A DNA stretch of 64,000 nucleotides from Corydoras sp. C115 (GCA_019802505.1 JAFMOC010000045.1:2533001-2597000); one strand, 5' to 3'; positions 9,346 through 19,651 are shown, counted from the stretch's first letter. Program-made: numbers and translations. The notes: generated by a model from the letters alone, not told the origin.

Positions 9346-9736
9346 ACAGCAACAACAGTGTAGGACAGCCATGTAGAGATATTTAACAAATGGAAAAACT
9401 AACAACTGGAGAACTATATGTGAGTCCATTAGAGGGCGTCCTGCAGGACCGCCTTGTCGGGTTCCATCCAGTATCCAGTTTTCAGCTTTGTTGTTTGATC
9501 CGCGCTGCCCTTTTGGAGAACTCCCTTCATTCCTGTTCCGTAATATCAGTGCCATATCATCCATATGAATATATTGCTGCAGTTTTTCAAACACAGCGAT
9601 GTCTCTTTTATGACACTCCTACAGTGAACCTCATCCAGACTACCGTTTTTTTCGGCGCTGCCTCTGTGAGCGACTCTCTGCCATGCTGCGTTTGGCTCTC
9701 CATAGATCTTTTTACCTTCTGGTCATAGCATTTGGT
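9346..9736. other. Low-copy DNA, possible continuation of the 9125 repeat
   Basis: Overlapping frames on both strands show no domain. Nothing further recognised. Confidence 0.3.
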
Positions 9737-9880
9737 TTTGGTTAGCACAGCCACTCCTCTGGGTCCTCCGGTGTCCTTCCACTGTCCAGAAACATGGATT
9801 TAAGGTGAATTATCTGCTCTAAATTTTCCCTATCTAAATTGCCCCTATCCTGGTGTGTCTACTCAGCATCCCTTTTGTTT
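9737..9880 (+). mobile_element. Old V-SINE fragment
   Basis: Diverged V-domain and core (GGTCCTCCGGTGTCCTTCCA, ATCTAAATTGCCCCTATCC). The tRNA-like head and the tail are not recognisable. Confidence 0.6.
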
Positions 9881-10007
9881 TTAATTCAGACGTCATATTG
9901 TGACATGGTAGCAATGTTGCTGTTCGGCACAATAATGACTTTTTCATTGGTTGCCACAAATCTCTACTTTACCTTGGACTTTAAATAAATGGATACAATA
10001 TTTGGAG

Positions 10008-10354
10008 GGCGGCACGGTGGCTTAGTGGTTGGCATGTTCTCCTCTCAGCGCTAGGGATTCCCGGTTCGAATCCCCAACTGGGTGGAGTTTCCATGTTCTC
10101 CCCGTGTCCGCGTGAGTTTCCTCCGGGTTCGCCGGTTTCCTCCCACAGTCCAAAAACATGGATCAAGTCAATTGAGTTCTCCAAAGTGCCCCATATAGAG
10201 TGTGTCAGTGTGAGTGAGTGTGTGCCCAGCGATGGATTGGCACCCTGTCCTGGGTGTATCTGTCCAGCGCCCGAGACGTTCTCCCCTGGATGGGCATGGG
10301 GAACCCCCCCGCGACCCTAATAGAGGATAAAGTGGGAGATAATGGATGGATGGA
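10008..10354 (+). mobile_element. Full-length V-SINE (reference copy for the family)
   Basis: Head with A box TGGCTTAGTGG (10018-10028) and B box GGTTCGAATCC (10063-10073), both matching the Pol III consensus. The V-domain follows (about 10083-10165, GTTTCCATGTTCTCCCC to CACAGTCCAAAAACATGG). Then come a core (GAGTTCTCCAAAGTGCCCCA), a 3' body (GTCCTGGGTGTATCTG, CGAGACGTTCTCCCCTGGAT), a C tract, GCGACCCTAATAGAGGATAA and a (GATG)n tail. Such SINEs are non-coding Pol III transcripts copied by a partner LINE. The flanking AATATTTG repeat (9997-10004, 10356-10363) is the target duplication. Confidence 0.95.
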
Positions 10355-10363
10355 TAATATTTG

Positions 10364-10431
10364 CACCCATAGGCGCAGTTTCAAATACATTCACACACAT
10401 TCAGCTATAATGCTTATTTGTTTTCTTGCTC

Positions 10432-10465
<34 letters not shown>

Positions 10466-11439
10466 GCTGTCTCTAAGAGCTGTTCTTTTCTGCTTTATCT
10501 CCTGCACAGACGCAATTAACAGAACCCGCGGCAGGTTATTCAGTTGCCTCCCTTGTTTCTTCTGCTCGACATCCTATTAACAAACCTGTGTCTAATCAAC
10601 ACCAACGCTGTCACAAACTTATTCAAGGAAATCAATTGTTATTTATTTCAAACTGGAGAGTTGAACTAAATCCCTCTGCCTCGTGTTGGAGGGACAGTGA
10701 ACTGTGAATGACGAAAGTCAGACGTCGGAACTACAGCTTCCCAAATAACTGGTACTTGTAAGCATCTCGTATCCTGTATTAAGTTTGCCATTTAAAACCT
10801 ACAAGCTGTAAGCTGCACGGCCTCGTATGTGTAACACTTCACTTAAAACAATGTCTCGGGGCCAATATTGACTTTTGTCTTTTGACCTTTTTAAAGTTCA
10901 GAAAGTCAGGGCTTTGAAAACAGAGGGATTTTTTTTTTTACGGCATTTAAGGCTGTTGATGCTGTTCAGCGAAAACGCCTACATTCCACAAATTACAGGT
11001 TAATTTAAATACAATCGGCTCACTAAACAAAAATCATACGCTTCAGCAACCCGAGTCCAAAGGTCTGCTTCTCAGCTCTCGGCACTCTGTAAAAAAAGAT
11101 CGGATTTCCTGCTGAATGTGATTGTACAGTTAATCTCACTTAACGGCTCTCACTGCACTGCAGGGGCTTCTTTCATTGTCAATCTGTCATTTATTTCTAG
11201 ATTTGATTAATCACACACAAAGTTGCTCCACAAAATGGTAGAAGTGTAAAAATTGTCCATCAGTGAAACCCAGAGTCCAGGAGGACGTTCATCACTGTCC
11301 AAACAGCTTTAGTTTAACCGTCATGCAAATATGCAATTTTATAAAAACTTTTTTTTTTTTGAATTACCAAAACTGATTAATGGAATGTGGACAGAAATCT
11401 GGATTAAATCTACATATTACACCTAGCGAAATTCTACGA
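10364..11439. other. Low-copy DNA with a (CT)n microsatellite
   Basis: (CT)n with CG interruptions at about 10429-10467, poly-T at about 10929 and 11348. The rest has no recognised repeat, exon or RNA. Confidence 0.4.
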
Positions 11440-11790
11440 CATTATTCTAAGCTGCTCCCCTTCTCAGCTGCGACAGCATCCACTTTTCTGGGAAGCAGTT
11501 CTATAAGATTTTAATCCAGGGGAGCATCTCTAAGGTCAAACACTGATGTTGAACAAAAGGGTCAAGCTCACAATCTCCATTCTGGTTCATCCCAAAGGGT
11601 TTTGGTGCAGTTAATGTCAGGGCTCTGTTCAGGCCGGTCGAGTTCTTTCATTACACATCCACCCAACCATGTCTTTATGGAACTGGATTGGTGCACTAAG
11701 GCACCGTCATACAGGAACCTAACAGGGCCTTCCCCAAACTGTTCCAACGAAGCTAGAAGCATACAAGTGTCCAAAATGCATGACATCATG
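11440..11790 (-). pseudogene. Tc1-like (DD34E) transposase, C-terminal fossil
   Basis: Minus-strand translation keeps the Tc1 C-terminal catalytic pattern: LYDGALVH, SIKTWL, then LDRPEQSPDIN and LWDE. The D of LYDG is followed after exactly 34 residues by K, where the catalytic E of the family's NPIEHLW motif should be. Spacing is kept but the third catalytic residue is lost. The N-terminal helix-turn-helix region and first catalytic D are not found next to it. The element is dead; only a degraded transposase tail remains. Confidence 0.85.
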
Positions 11791-12430
11791 CATCAGTAAG
11801 GACTGAAAGACACACCTGTTTAGTGGTGTGTCCTTAGACCTTTGGCTATAATCTGTTTTTATATATCTATGTATATATATCAGTTTCAGGGAGTAGCACA
11901 GCAGTAGTTGGGTTGAGGAGGTGATATTGTTGCTGGATGATAATAGAGAGGCGCAGCTAAACATATTTGAGATCCACCACCTAAAGAACATTAGGAGTAA
12001 CTGGGATTGTATTTCAAGTCAACTGGTAACAGCGTAATTAGTATGTAGAAATAACTGACAGGAAATTCTTTCTCCCTGGGTACTGGGATAGGAGGTTAAA
12101 GAGACGTGCACCCTGGCAGCCGTGTTCCTGTTACATTGTTTAATGGAAAAGCCTTGTGTGTCCAAATTGTGTGCAGCTGTAAGTGTTGGCATCCTTTGAG
12201 AGTTGGACACATCCCAGGCTTTCTTAGGCTTTAAAGCTCAGATAGTTAAGGTCTGTGTTTCAGTGAATTAATGTTTCAGCATCACTTTCTATTGAAATCA
12301 ATTTCTATTTTCTATTGTTAACATTAATTTGTATTTCTAAACAGAAATCAATTATTAGGGTCGTGGTGGGGTTTATCACACTTTCTATTGTTAACACTAA
12401 AAGAAATTAATTAACATTTATCACACAACA
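11791..12430. other. Low-copy DNA
   Basis: Unremarkable sequence with short TATATATA stretches (about 11860-11880) and poly-A from 12431. No feature supported. Confidence 0.35.
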
Positions 12431-12456
12431 CAAAAAAAAAAAAAAAAAAAAAAATT

Positions 12457-12499
<43 letters not shown>

Positions 12500-12525
12500 T
12501 ATATATATAATATCTCCCGCTTTAT
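12431..12525. repeat. Poly-A and (TA)n microsatellite
   Basis: A-run of about 24 bases (12431-12454), then TATATA repeats with interruptions to about 12510, directly abutting an antisense SINE. Confidence 0.9.
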
Positions 12526-12529
12526 ATAT

Positions 12530-12862
12530 ATTCATTATCTCCCGCTTTTATCCTCTATCAGGGTCACGGTGGGGTTCCCCATGCCCATCCAGGGGAGAAC
12601 GTCTCGGGCGCTGGGCAGATACACCCAGGACAGGGTGCCAATCCATCGCCTGGCACCCACACACACCCACTCACACTCACACACAGATACACTCTATATG
12701 GGGCAATTTTTGAGAACTCAATTGACTTGATCCATGTTTTTGGACTGTGGGAGGAAACCGGAGAACCCGGAGGAAACCCACGCAGACAGGGGGAGAACAT
12801 GGAAACTCCACCCAGATGGGGATTCGAACCGGGAATCCTTAGCGCTGAGAGGCAAACGTGTA
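12530..12862 (-). mobile_element. Antisense V-SINE between (TA)n tracts
   Basis: Complete from tail (TTCATTATCTCCCGC) to near the head (GCTGAGAGGCAAACG). The last head bases are replaced by (TA)n. Insertion into, or later expansion of, a TA tract explains both flanks. Confidence 0.85.
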
Positions 12863-12881
12863 TGTATATATATATATACCG

Positions 12882-12948
<67 letters not shown>
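12863..12948. repeat. (TA)n microsatellite
   Basis: About 85 bp of TA repeats with one ACCGTATG interruption. Tyr-Ile frames here are artefacts of the repeat. Confidence 0.95.
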
Positions 12949-12950
<2 letters not shown>

Positions 12951-13277
12951 AGATGTTATTGTTACACAGGTAACACACAGTCGTTCTGCTCTGTGGTAGG
13001 ATGTGTATTGTGTGCATGTGGTTTGCATTTAAATTCCGAAGGTGTTTATTTTAGTCCAGTTGAAGGGCTGGGCCAAATCTAAAACTCAAAAAACGACACT
13101 GTGAGCAATCATTACATTAAAGCTCATCATCCTCCTCTGACATTTACAGTTTTCAGTGGAAAATAGGGCGTGCAAATCTGATAAGTTTCCTCTGTGTGAA
13201 TATGAGCCGTTTGAAGGTTGAGACGCAGTGTTGGTTTTAGCTTGCATTAGTTATTATTACCCTGAATGGCTTTCTAA

Positions 13278-13425
13278 TGTATGGACAAAACTATCAGGAC
13301 ATTTACACATTACATATGCATGAACCTTTATGCAATAAGTTGGTCCCACGTTGCACCCGCTTTCTACAAGAATTTGAACTGTATGGACAGTTTTGTCCAT
13401 TCATACGTTCATTCGTGTCCATTCA
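13278..13425. mobile_element. Tc1-like terminal region fragment
   Basis: TATGGACAAAACTATCAGGA followed by CATTTACACATTACATATGC resembles the terminal repeat of fish Tc1-like elements ('ttggacaaaagtattgggac'). No transposase is attached. May belong with the pseudogene family at 11440, but this is not shown. Confidence 0.4.
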
Positions 13426-13656
13426 TACAGAATGATCAGCGTGTGGACGCTCAGCTCTCAGGGTGTTGGATTATCAAGGCTGAAGATTTAAAGTTGGCTC
13501 ATTGCTCTATGGAGGGGTGTATGGGTGCATGGTTGACTCCATGCTGGATATGGTTCTAACATCCTGGCTGATGTTATTACATGTGTGTTTCATGCCCCGG
13601 GACACAATGAGGACTTTTTATATTAACTTTTTATTTATTAACTATATATTAATGTG

Positions 13657-14032
13657 GCGGCACGGTGGCTTAGCGGTTGGCACGTTCTCCTCTCAGCGCT
13701 AGGGATTCCCGGTTCGAATCCCCATATGGGTGGAGTTTCCATGTTCTCCCCATGTGTGCGTAGGTTTCCTCCGGGTTCTCCGGTTTCCTCCCACAGTCCA
13801 AAAACATGGATCAAATCAATTGAATTCTCAAAATTGGCCCATATAGAGTGTGTCTGTGTGAGTGAGTGTGTGCCCAGTGATGGATTGGCACCCTGTCCTG
13901 GGTGTATCTGCCCAGTGCCCTGGATGGGCATGGGGGGGGGTTCCCCATGCCCATCCAGTGCCCTGGATGGGCATGGGGAACCCCCCCCATGACCCTAATA
14001 TAGGATAAAGCGGGAGATAATGAATGAATGAA
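13657..14032 (+). mobile_element. V-SINE with internal 3'-body palindrome
   Basis: Full-length, with an exact 12-bp target duplication TATATTAATGTG (13645-13656, 14033-14044). Around 13915-13985 the segment CCCTGGATGGGCATGGGG is followed by its reverse complement and then by itself again, a local hairpin duplication around the C/G tract. Confidence 0.92.
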
Positions 14033-14068
14033 TATATTAATGTGAAATAACACATGTTAGCTGAGGTG

Positions 14069-14390
14069 GGTGGCACGGTGGCTTAGTGGTTGGCATGTTC
14101 TCCTCTCGGCGCTAGGGATTCCGGGTTTGAATCCCAATCTGGGTGGAGTTTCCATGTTCTCCCCGTGTCCTCATGTCCAAAAACATGGATCAAGTCAATT
14201 GAGTTCTCCAAATTGCCCCATATAGAGTGTGTCTGTGAGTGAGTGAGTGAGTGTGTGCCCAGTGATAGATTGGTGCCCTGTCCTGGGTGTATCTGCCCAG
14301 CGCCCGAAACGTTCTCCCCTGGTTGGGCATGGAGAACCCCCCCGCGACACGCCCGCGGTAGCTTTCCTCTTGGAAATGGATGGATGGATG
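14069..14390 (+). mobile_element. V-SINE with V-domain deletion, left arm of inverted duplication
   Basis: Head at about 14069. The V-domain is shortened so that GTGTCCTCATGTCC joins AAAAACATGG. The 3' body is also damaged (GCGACACGCCCGCGGTAGC). The same V-domain deletion is found in inverse orientation at about 19551-19575, showing the two are copies of one event. Confidence 0.85.
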
Positions 14391-14545
14391 TCTCGTCAGG
14401 GCTTTTTTACGCTGCACAGTAATCATTACGTCAGTGATCTGTTAGGAATTCATCTCATTTTGTCTTTTCAATCCTCTACTAGGGTCACACGGGGTTCCCC
14501 TCCACCCCCACTGATGCTCCGTTCAGAACCTCCACGTAGACCTAA
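14388..14545 (+). repeat. Left arm of inverted duplication (unique part)
   Basis: About 158 bp (GTCTCGTCAGGGCTTTTTTA ... GTTCAGAACCTCCACG) reappears in reverse complement at 19203-19360 with only a few differences. It is directly joined to a SINE on the same side in both places. Confidence 0.9.
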
Positions 14546-14580
14546 GTCTATTTACATAAATGTATCTGCAATATGACATC

Positions 14581-15017
14581 TAGGGGTGTCTTCAACTAAA
14601 GATTTTCATAGTCGAATCTGATTCGTCAGATTTTCCCTATAGTCGACTGATAGTCGAATCAGTTTAAATTTCACCACAAGATTGGGCTATAAGCGTGGTT
14701 TTTAAAAAAAGATTCTATTTTGTATTTTACTTGTTTTTCTAGAGCACCATAAATGGGATCCCCTTTCTGGACTTTCTTCCACTTCAAAGGAAAAACCTAA
14801 AAAAAACCTAAAAACCTAAAAATTAGGATGATTTTATTTGACAAAAGGCTATATATATATAACGAAAACAAAGACATTTCATGTAAAAACTAATGCTTAG
14901 CAGCAGCCATGGGCTCCCCCATGTGGTCAAAATGGTACATTCGACTATGAGGTTCATAGTCGACTACGGTTCTCCGAATCGAATCGTCGGATCAGCGAAT
15001 ATTGCAGCTCACCCCTA
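14581..15017 (+). mobile_element. hAT-type MITE, copy 1
   Basis: 437 bp, starting TAGGGGTGTCTTCAACTAA and ending GCAGCTCACCCCTA, with perfect 8-bp target duplication ATGACATC (14573-14580, 15018-15025). TIR type plus 8-bp duplication indicate the hAT superfamily. Subterminal regions are rich in TCGAAT/AGTCGAC motifs in both orientations, likely transposase-binding repeats. No coding capacity. An inverse copy is at 24872-25278. Confidence 0.93.
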
Positions 15018-15039
15018 ATGACATCATGTAAATATAATG

Positions 15040-15250
15040 TAGAAGGTCAGACACTGATGTTGGACACGAAGTCCTTAAAGTGTTGGAGTCAGGGCTCTGT
15101 GTAGTCCATTTCAAGTCTTCCTACCAAATGTCTTTCTGGACACTGCCTTGTGCCATAAGGTTCAGTCATGCAGAAATGGACAAGGGCCGTCCCTAAACCA
15201 TTTTCAGCTCAGTGTGCAGATCTAGGTGCTTGATGATGTTCAGCTATGCT
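15040..15250 (-). pseudogene. Second Tc1-like transposase fossil
   Basis: Aligns by eye with the 11440-11790 relic (CACTGATGTTGGACACGAAG, AGTCAGGGCTCTGTGTAGTC). Minus-strand translation retains SPDSN in the DD34E region but has two stops. More degraded than the other copy. The hAT MITE at 14581 landed immediately next to it. Confidence 0.7.
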
Positions 15251-16140
15251 AATGGGACTGATTAAAACACACTTTTTTATGACATTGTGTGTTTTCGGTC
15301 CTCATGGTGTAGCTGCGAGAGGCTTTTATTCAGCCCGGACAGCTCGGCTGCGTTTCAGCATCGCCAGTGAGGACAGCTCCCCATAAATCTCCTCATTGTC
15401 CCGCTTTTCAGTACAGCTAATATAAATAGCTCTGTAGCTTCTCCAACTCCGCCGATCATCTCAGCATCACATATACAGTAAGTGTCCCACTTTTTAAAGA
15501 AAGCTTGCAGTTTGCAGTTGTCTATTTCCCCCCCTCCCCCTCCCGTCCTCCTGCGTCCTGTGTGTCCATCTCTGCTGTTGGACCGATAGTTAATGCATGC
15601 GCTCGGGGACGTGCAGCCTTCTTGTCCAGCCCCGCAGCAGACTCCGGTGTCGGTGGCTGCTTTCTCGTCCTTTCAGGTGGTAATGCTGCTCATTTCTGCT
15701 GTGTTCAGGAGCAGCTGCGATGAGGGCGAAGAGTAAAGGAGCAGCCACGGTTCCGCAGGGGGTGTTATGTGACCAATACTGGAGTAAGTGTGAGCTGACT
15801 GTGGTAATTACTGATGGCTGTAAAGCCACTCCTGGGGCTCAGACCCATAGCTCAGCCCGGCTGCGGTCACAGGCCACGCGTTCACCATTTCCAGCCGCAA
15901 TCTCCCCACACACTGTTGTCCCCCGTTTCTCCCAAGGTCGAACAGTGACAGACATAGACACACAAACACACAACGAATGTGTCTCTTAGGGCAAGAATAG
16001 AGTTGCTCGTTAATCTAGGCTGACGTGTGACTCAGCCCGATGCCAGCCCAAGACAAAAAACAAAGGGGTGCTTCACCAGATGATTATTAGGAAGTAAAAA
16101 GGTCACTGCTGACTAGGTTTCTCAGCCCAGTTCTCCGATT
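15251..16140. other. Low-copy block with TATA-like promoter candidate
   Basis: Moderately GC-rich and free of SINEs. Contains TATAAATAG (15421-15429) and a donor-like CA|GTAAGTG at 15477/15478. Frames of up to 89 aa have no recognised domain. Could hold conserved noncoding DNA. Confidence 0.35.
15421..15477 (+). promoter_or_regulatory. TATA box and possible small first exon
   Basis: TATAAATAG at 15421-15429 is followed about 50 bases later by ATACA|GTAAGTG. A transcript starting near 15450 would have a tiny noncoding exon. This rests on two short motifs only. Confidence 0.15.
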
Positions 16141-16154
16141 TTCAAAATGTTGTG

Positions 16155-16295
16155 TGAATACATAGTTACATTTTATTTTATTTTCATTTTATCTTTATTC
16201 CTTTTTTCTCATCTTCTTAAATTTAAACTTTCTGTGGAGAGAATTTCCCTGCTGGCTGTACAGTGTACATCTACGTATGTAGATACGCATGTCGA
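16155..16295 (+). mobile_element. LINE-type 3' end, copy 1
   Basis: TTTATCTTTATTCC, then ACTTTCTGTGGAGAGAATTTCC and CTGCTGGCTGTACAG. The same pattern occurs at 17520-17690 on the other side of three SINEs, where the AATAAACC end is preserved. Confidence 0.5.
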
Positions 16296-16430
16296 TTCGG
16301 ACCCTGAACCAGGACTAATCCCACTCACAACACTTTCATAACTAAAATAACTTGTAACGCTGCACTGCAATATTTATACAAAAAGCACAACCCACTTTTA
16401 TAATTCCATTTGCACAGTGTAAATACATAT

Positions 16431-17515
16431 TCATTCATCCATTATCTTCTGCTTTATCCTCTATTAGGGTCGCGGTGGGGTTCCCCATGCCCATCCAGGG
16501 GAGAACGTCTCGGGCGCTGGGCAGATACACCCAGAACAGGGTGCCAATCCATCGCTAGGCACTCACTCACTCACACAGACACGCTCTATATGGGGCAATT
16601 TGGAGAACTCAATTGACTTGATCCATGTTTTTGGACTGTGGGAGGAAACCCGAGAACCTGGAGGAAACCCATGCAGACACGGGGAGAACATGGAAACTCC
16701 ACCCAGATGGGGATTCGAACCGGGAATCCCTAGTGCTGAGAGGAGAACATGCTAAACCACTAAGCCACCGTGCCGCCTGTATATACATAGTTATATTCAT
16801 TCATTCATTCATTCATTATCTCCCGCTTTATCCTCTATTAGGGTCGCGGGGGGGTTCCCCATGCCCATCCAGGGGAGAACGTCTCGGGCGCTGGGCAGAT
16901 ACACCCAGGACAGGGTGCCAATCCATCGCCGGGCACACACTCACTCACACAGACACACTCTATATGGGGCAATTTGGAGAACTCAATTGACTTGATCCAT
17001 GGTTTTGGACTGTGGGAGGAAACCGGAGAACCCGGAGGAAACCCACGCAGACACGGGGAGAACATGGAAACTCCACCCAGATGGGGATACGAACCGGGAA
17101 TCCCTAGCGCTGAGAGGAGAACGTGCTAACCACTAAGCCACCTGTATATACATAGTTAAATTCATTCATTCATTATCTTCCGCTTTATCCTCTATTAGGG
17201 TCGCGGGGGGGTTCCCCATGTCCATCCAGGGGAGAACGTCTCGGGCGCTGGGCAGATACACCCAAGACAGGGCGCCAATCCATCTGTTTTTGGCGCCCTG
17301 TCCTGGGACACTCACTCACACAGACACACTCTATATGGGGCAATTTGGAGAACTCAATTGAATTGATCCATCTTTTTGGACTGTGGGAGGAAACCGGAGA
17401 ACCCGGAGGAAACCCACGCAGACACGGGGAGAACGTGGAAACTCCACCCAGATGGGGATACGAACCGGGAATCCCTAGCGCTGAGAGGAGAACGTGCTAA
17501 CGACTAAGCCACCTG
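16431..17515 (-). repeat. Antisense V-SINE trimer with identical spacers
   Basis: Three antisense SINEs (about 16431-16778, 16796-17142, 17160-17512) are separated and followed by the same spacer, CTGTATATACATAGTT, at about 16777, 17141 and 17511. Units are about 364 and 370 bp. Either the SINE inserted three times at one target or a SINE-plus-target unit was tandemly duplicated. The third unit carries a small local duplication (TTTTTGGCGCCCTGTCCTGG). The trimer splits a LINE-derived stretch. Confidence 0.9.
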
Positions 17516-17519
17516 TATA

Positions 17520-17690
17520 TACATAGTTCAATTTTGTTTTGATTTTATCTTTATTCTATTATATTCTATTTAACTTTCTGTGGAGAGGTCAGGTCAGGTA
17601 AGAATTCCACTGCTGGTTGTAGCATGTATATCTACAGTACGTATGTGACAAATAAACCTGATTCTGGTTCTGATTCTGAGGTTTTAACCT
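17520..17690 (+). mobile_element. LINE-type 3' end, copy 2
   Basis: ACTTTCTGTGGAGAGG, ATTCCACTGCTGGTTGTAGC and GTGACAAATAAACCTGATTC with a TCTGATTC-like tail repeat, typical of CR1/L2/Rex-type 3' ends. No reverse transcriptase frame nearby. Confidence 0.6.
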
Positions 17691-18475
17691 ATTGGGTCGG
17701 TTAGTTTTCTCTTACCTCCGTTCTGTACATCCATGTTGCTGACGTTGGGCGGGTAACGCTGGTCTATGGTTAATGCGCCTGTGGCACAACCTCTTATTGA
17801 GACGCAATGCACGTACATGGTGGATAGTGTGAGCGTGGTGATTAAGGGCACTAAAGTGCTTATCATTAGTAAAGGTCCAGGTCAAACTCTCAAATTGCCC
17901 GAGCAGTGTGTTATTTGGTGGATTACACTGCGCTGTTGAAGCCACTCGGCTGCGGATGCGACTCCTGCCCACTCTCCCGCAGTATGACCGGCCTGCTTTA
18001 TGATGAATCCCTAGTTTATTTATGGTGAGTCCTTGGGGACGCGACTGGAGTCGAGCCAAAGGGAAGGCGGAAGTAGGTAATTAAAGGACGCCGCCGCCGC
18101 CGCTCCATCCGCACGGTTACGTTGTAAAGGTGGGCTTGCCGCATAACGTAATGTGAATAATGATCTGCCGTCACCAGGAGGCCAGATGCTAGCAGACAGA
18201 GGACGCAGGCGACGGGATCGGTTCTCCTTACATGAGACCCGGAAAGCAGTCGGACTAAGTGCTCCGATCATGTGACCTGAACCGGAGCTGCCCGTGCCCA
18301 CTGTCTTATGAGTTTGCTCAGTAGGGAAGCAGATGGACTTAACCAGGCCAGCTTTGCATATTGCATGTCCTTTTGGTAATTGCTGAATGTCTTCTGCACA
18401 AGATGCATTCTGTTGGCTGCAAATAGCACAGATTCACCGACATTTTTACAAATAACCATGGAAGAATAATCCTTT
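17691..18475. other. Low-copy DNA with a CpG-rich patch
   Basis: About 18030-18270 is CpG-rich, with a (GCC)n run (about 18090-18103) and an ETS-like GGCGGAAGTAG at about 18066. Minus-strand frames of 93-115 aa show no domain. Possible regulatory island, unproven. Confidence 0.35.
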
Positions 18476-18778
18476 TATTCATTCATTATCTTCTGCTTTA
18501 TCCTATATTAGGGGGGGGGGGGGGGGGGGGGGGGGTTCTCCATGCCCATCCAGGGGAGAACGTTTCGGGCGCTGGGCAGATACACCCAGGACAGGGCGCC
18601 AATCTATCACTGGTCACACACTCACTCACACAGACACACTCTACATGGGGCAATTTGGAGAACTCAATTGACTTGATCCATGTTTTTGGACTGTGGGAGG
18701 AAACCGGAGAACCCAGAGGAAACCCACGCGGACACGGGGAGAACATGGAAACTCCACCCAGATGGGGATTCGAACCGC
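18476..18778 (-). mobile_element. Antisense V-SINE with long G tract
   Basis: Complete except for the head, which stops after GGGATTCGAACC. The C tract of the family is expanded to about 22 G on this strand (18512-18534). GAAGAATAATC lies on both sides (18461 and 18780 regions), a target duplication. Confidence 0.88.
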
Positions 18779-18790
18779 CGGAAGAATAAT

Positions 18791-19131
18791 CATTCATTCA
18801 TTATCTTCCGCTTTATCCTATATTAGGGTCACTGGGGGGGGGGGGGGGGGTTCTCCATGCCCATCCAGCGGAGAACGTTTCGGGCGCTGGGCAGATACAC
18901 CCAGGACAGGACGCCAATCTATCGCTGGGCACACACTCACTCACACACACACACACACTCTATATGGGGCAATGTGGAGAACTCAATTGACTTGATCCAT
19001 GTTTTTGGACTGTGGGAGGAAACCGGAGAACCCGGAGGAAACCCACATGGACAGGGGGAGAACATGGAAACTCCACCCAGATTGGGATTCGGTTAGAGGA
19101 GAACATGCCAACCACTAAGTCACTGTGCCGC
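18791..19131 (-). mobile_element. Antisense V-SINE with G tract and part-deleted head
   Basis: Follows the previous copy with only GAAGAATAATC between. G tract about 18833-18850, extended (CA)n at about 18938-18957. Head damaged (GGGATTCGGTTAGAGG). Confidence 0.88.
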
Positions 19132-19202
19132 AATATAGTGTAATAGTGTGTGAATTAACCCATCAACAAAATGATTTATATTCCACTGAAATCTGAGTGT
19201 TC

Positions 19203-19575
19203 TGAACGTGGAGGTTCTGAACGGAGCGTCAGTGTGGGGTGGAGGGGAACCCCGTGTGACCCTAGTAGAGGATTGAAAAGACAAAATGAGATGAATTCCT
19301 AACAGATCATTGACGTAATGATTACTGTGCAGCGTAAAAAAGCCCTGACGAGACATCCATCCATCCATTATCTTCTGCTTTATCCTATATTAGGGTCGCA
19401 GGGGGGTTCTCCATGCCCATCCAGGGGAGAACCTTTCGGGCGCTGGGCAGATACACCCAGGACAGGGCGCCAATCTATCGCTGGGGACACACTCACACAG
19501 ACACACTCTATATGGGGCAATTTGGAGCATTCAATTGACCTTGATCCATGTTTTTGGACATGAGGACATGGAAAC
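19203..19575 (-). repeat. Right arm of inverted duplication (unique segment + SINE)
   Basis: 19203-19360 is the reverse complement of 14388-14545. 19353-19575 is an antisense SINE bearing the same V-domain deletion (TTTTTGGACATGAGGACATGG) as the SINE at 14069-14390. The duplication therefore covered SINE plus flank, about 370-400 bp. Confidence 0.9.
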
Positions 19576-19583
19576 TACACCCA

Positions 19584-19651
19584 GATTGGGAACCCCCCCC
19601 CCCCCCGCGACCCTGATATAGGATGAAGTGGAAGATAATGGATGGATGGAT
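19584..19651 (+). mobile_element. V-SINE 3' end fused to an antisense SINE
   Basis: GGGAACCC plus a long C tract, GCGACCCTGATATAGGATG and a (GATG)n tail directly follow the antisense copy. The result is a head-on SINE fusion at the outer end of the inverted duplication. Confidence 0.8.

Noticed and set aside
10008..10080. tRNA gene from A and B boxes
   Set aside because: The head lacks a visible complete cloverleaf and is always attached to the V-domain and SINE body. It is a SINE promoter, not a tRNA gene.
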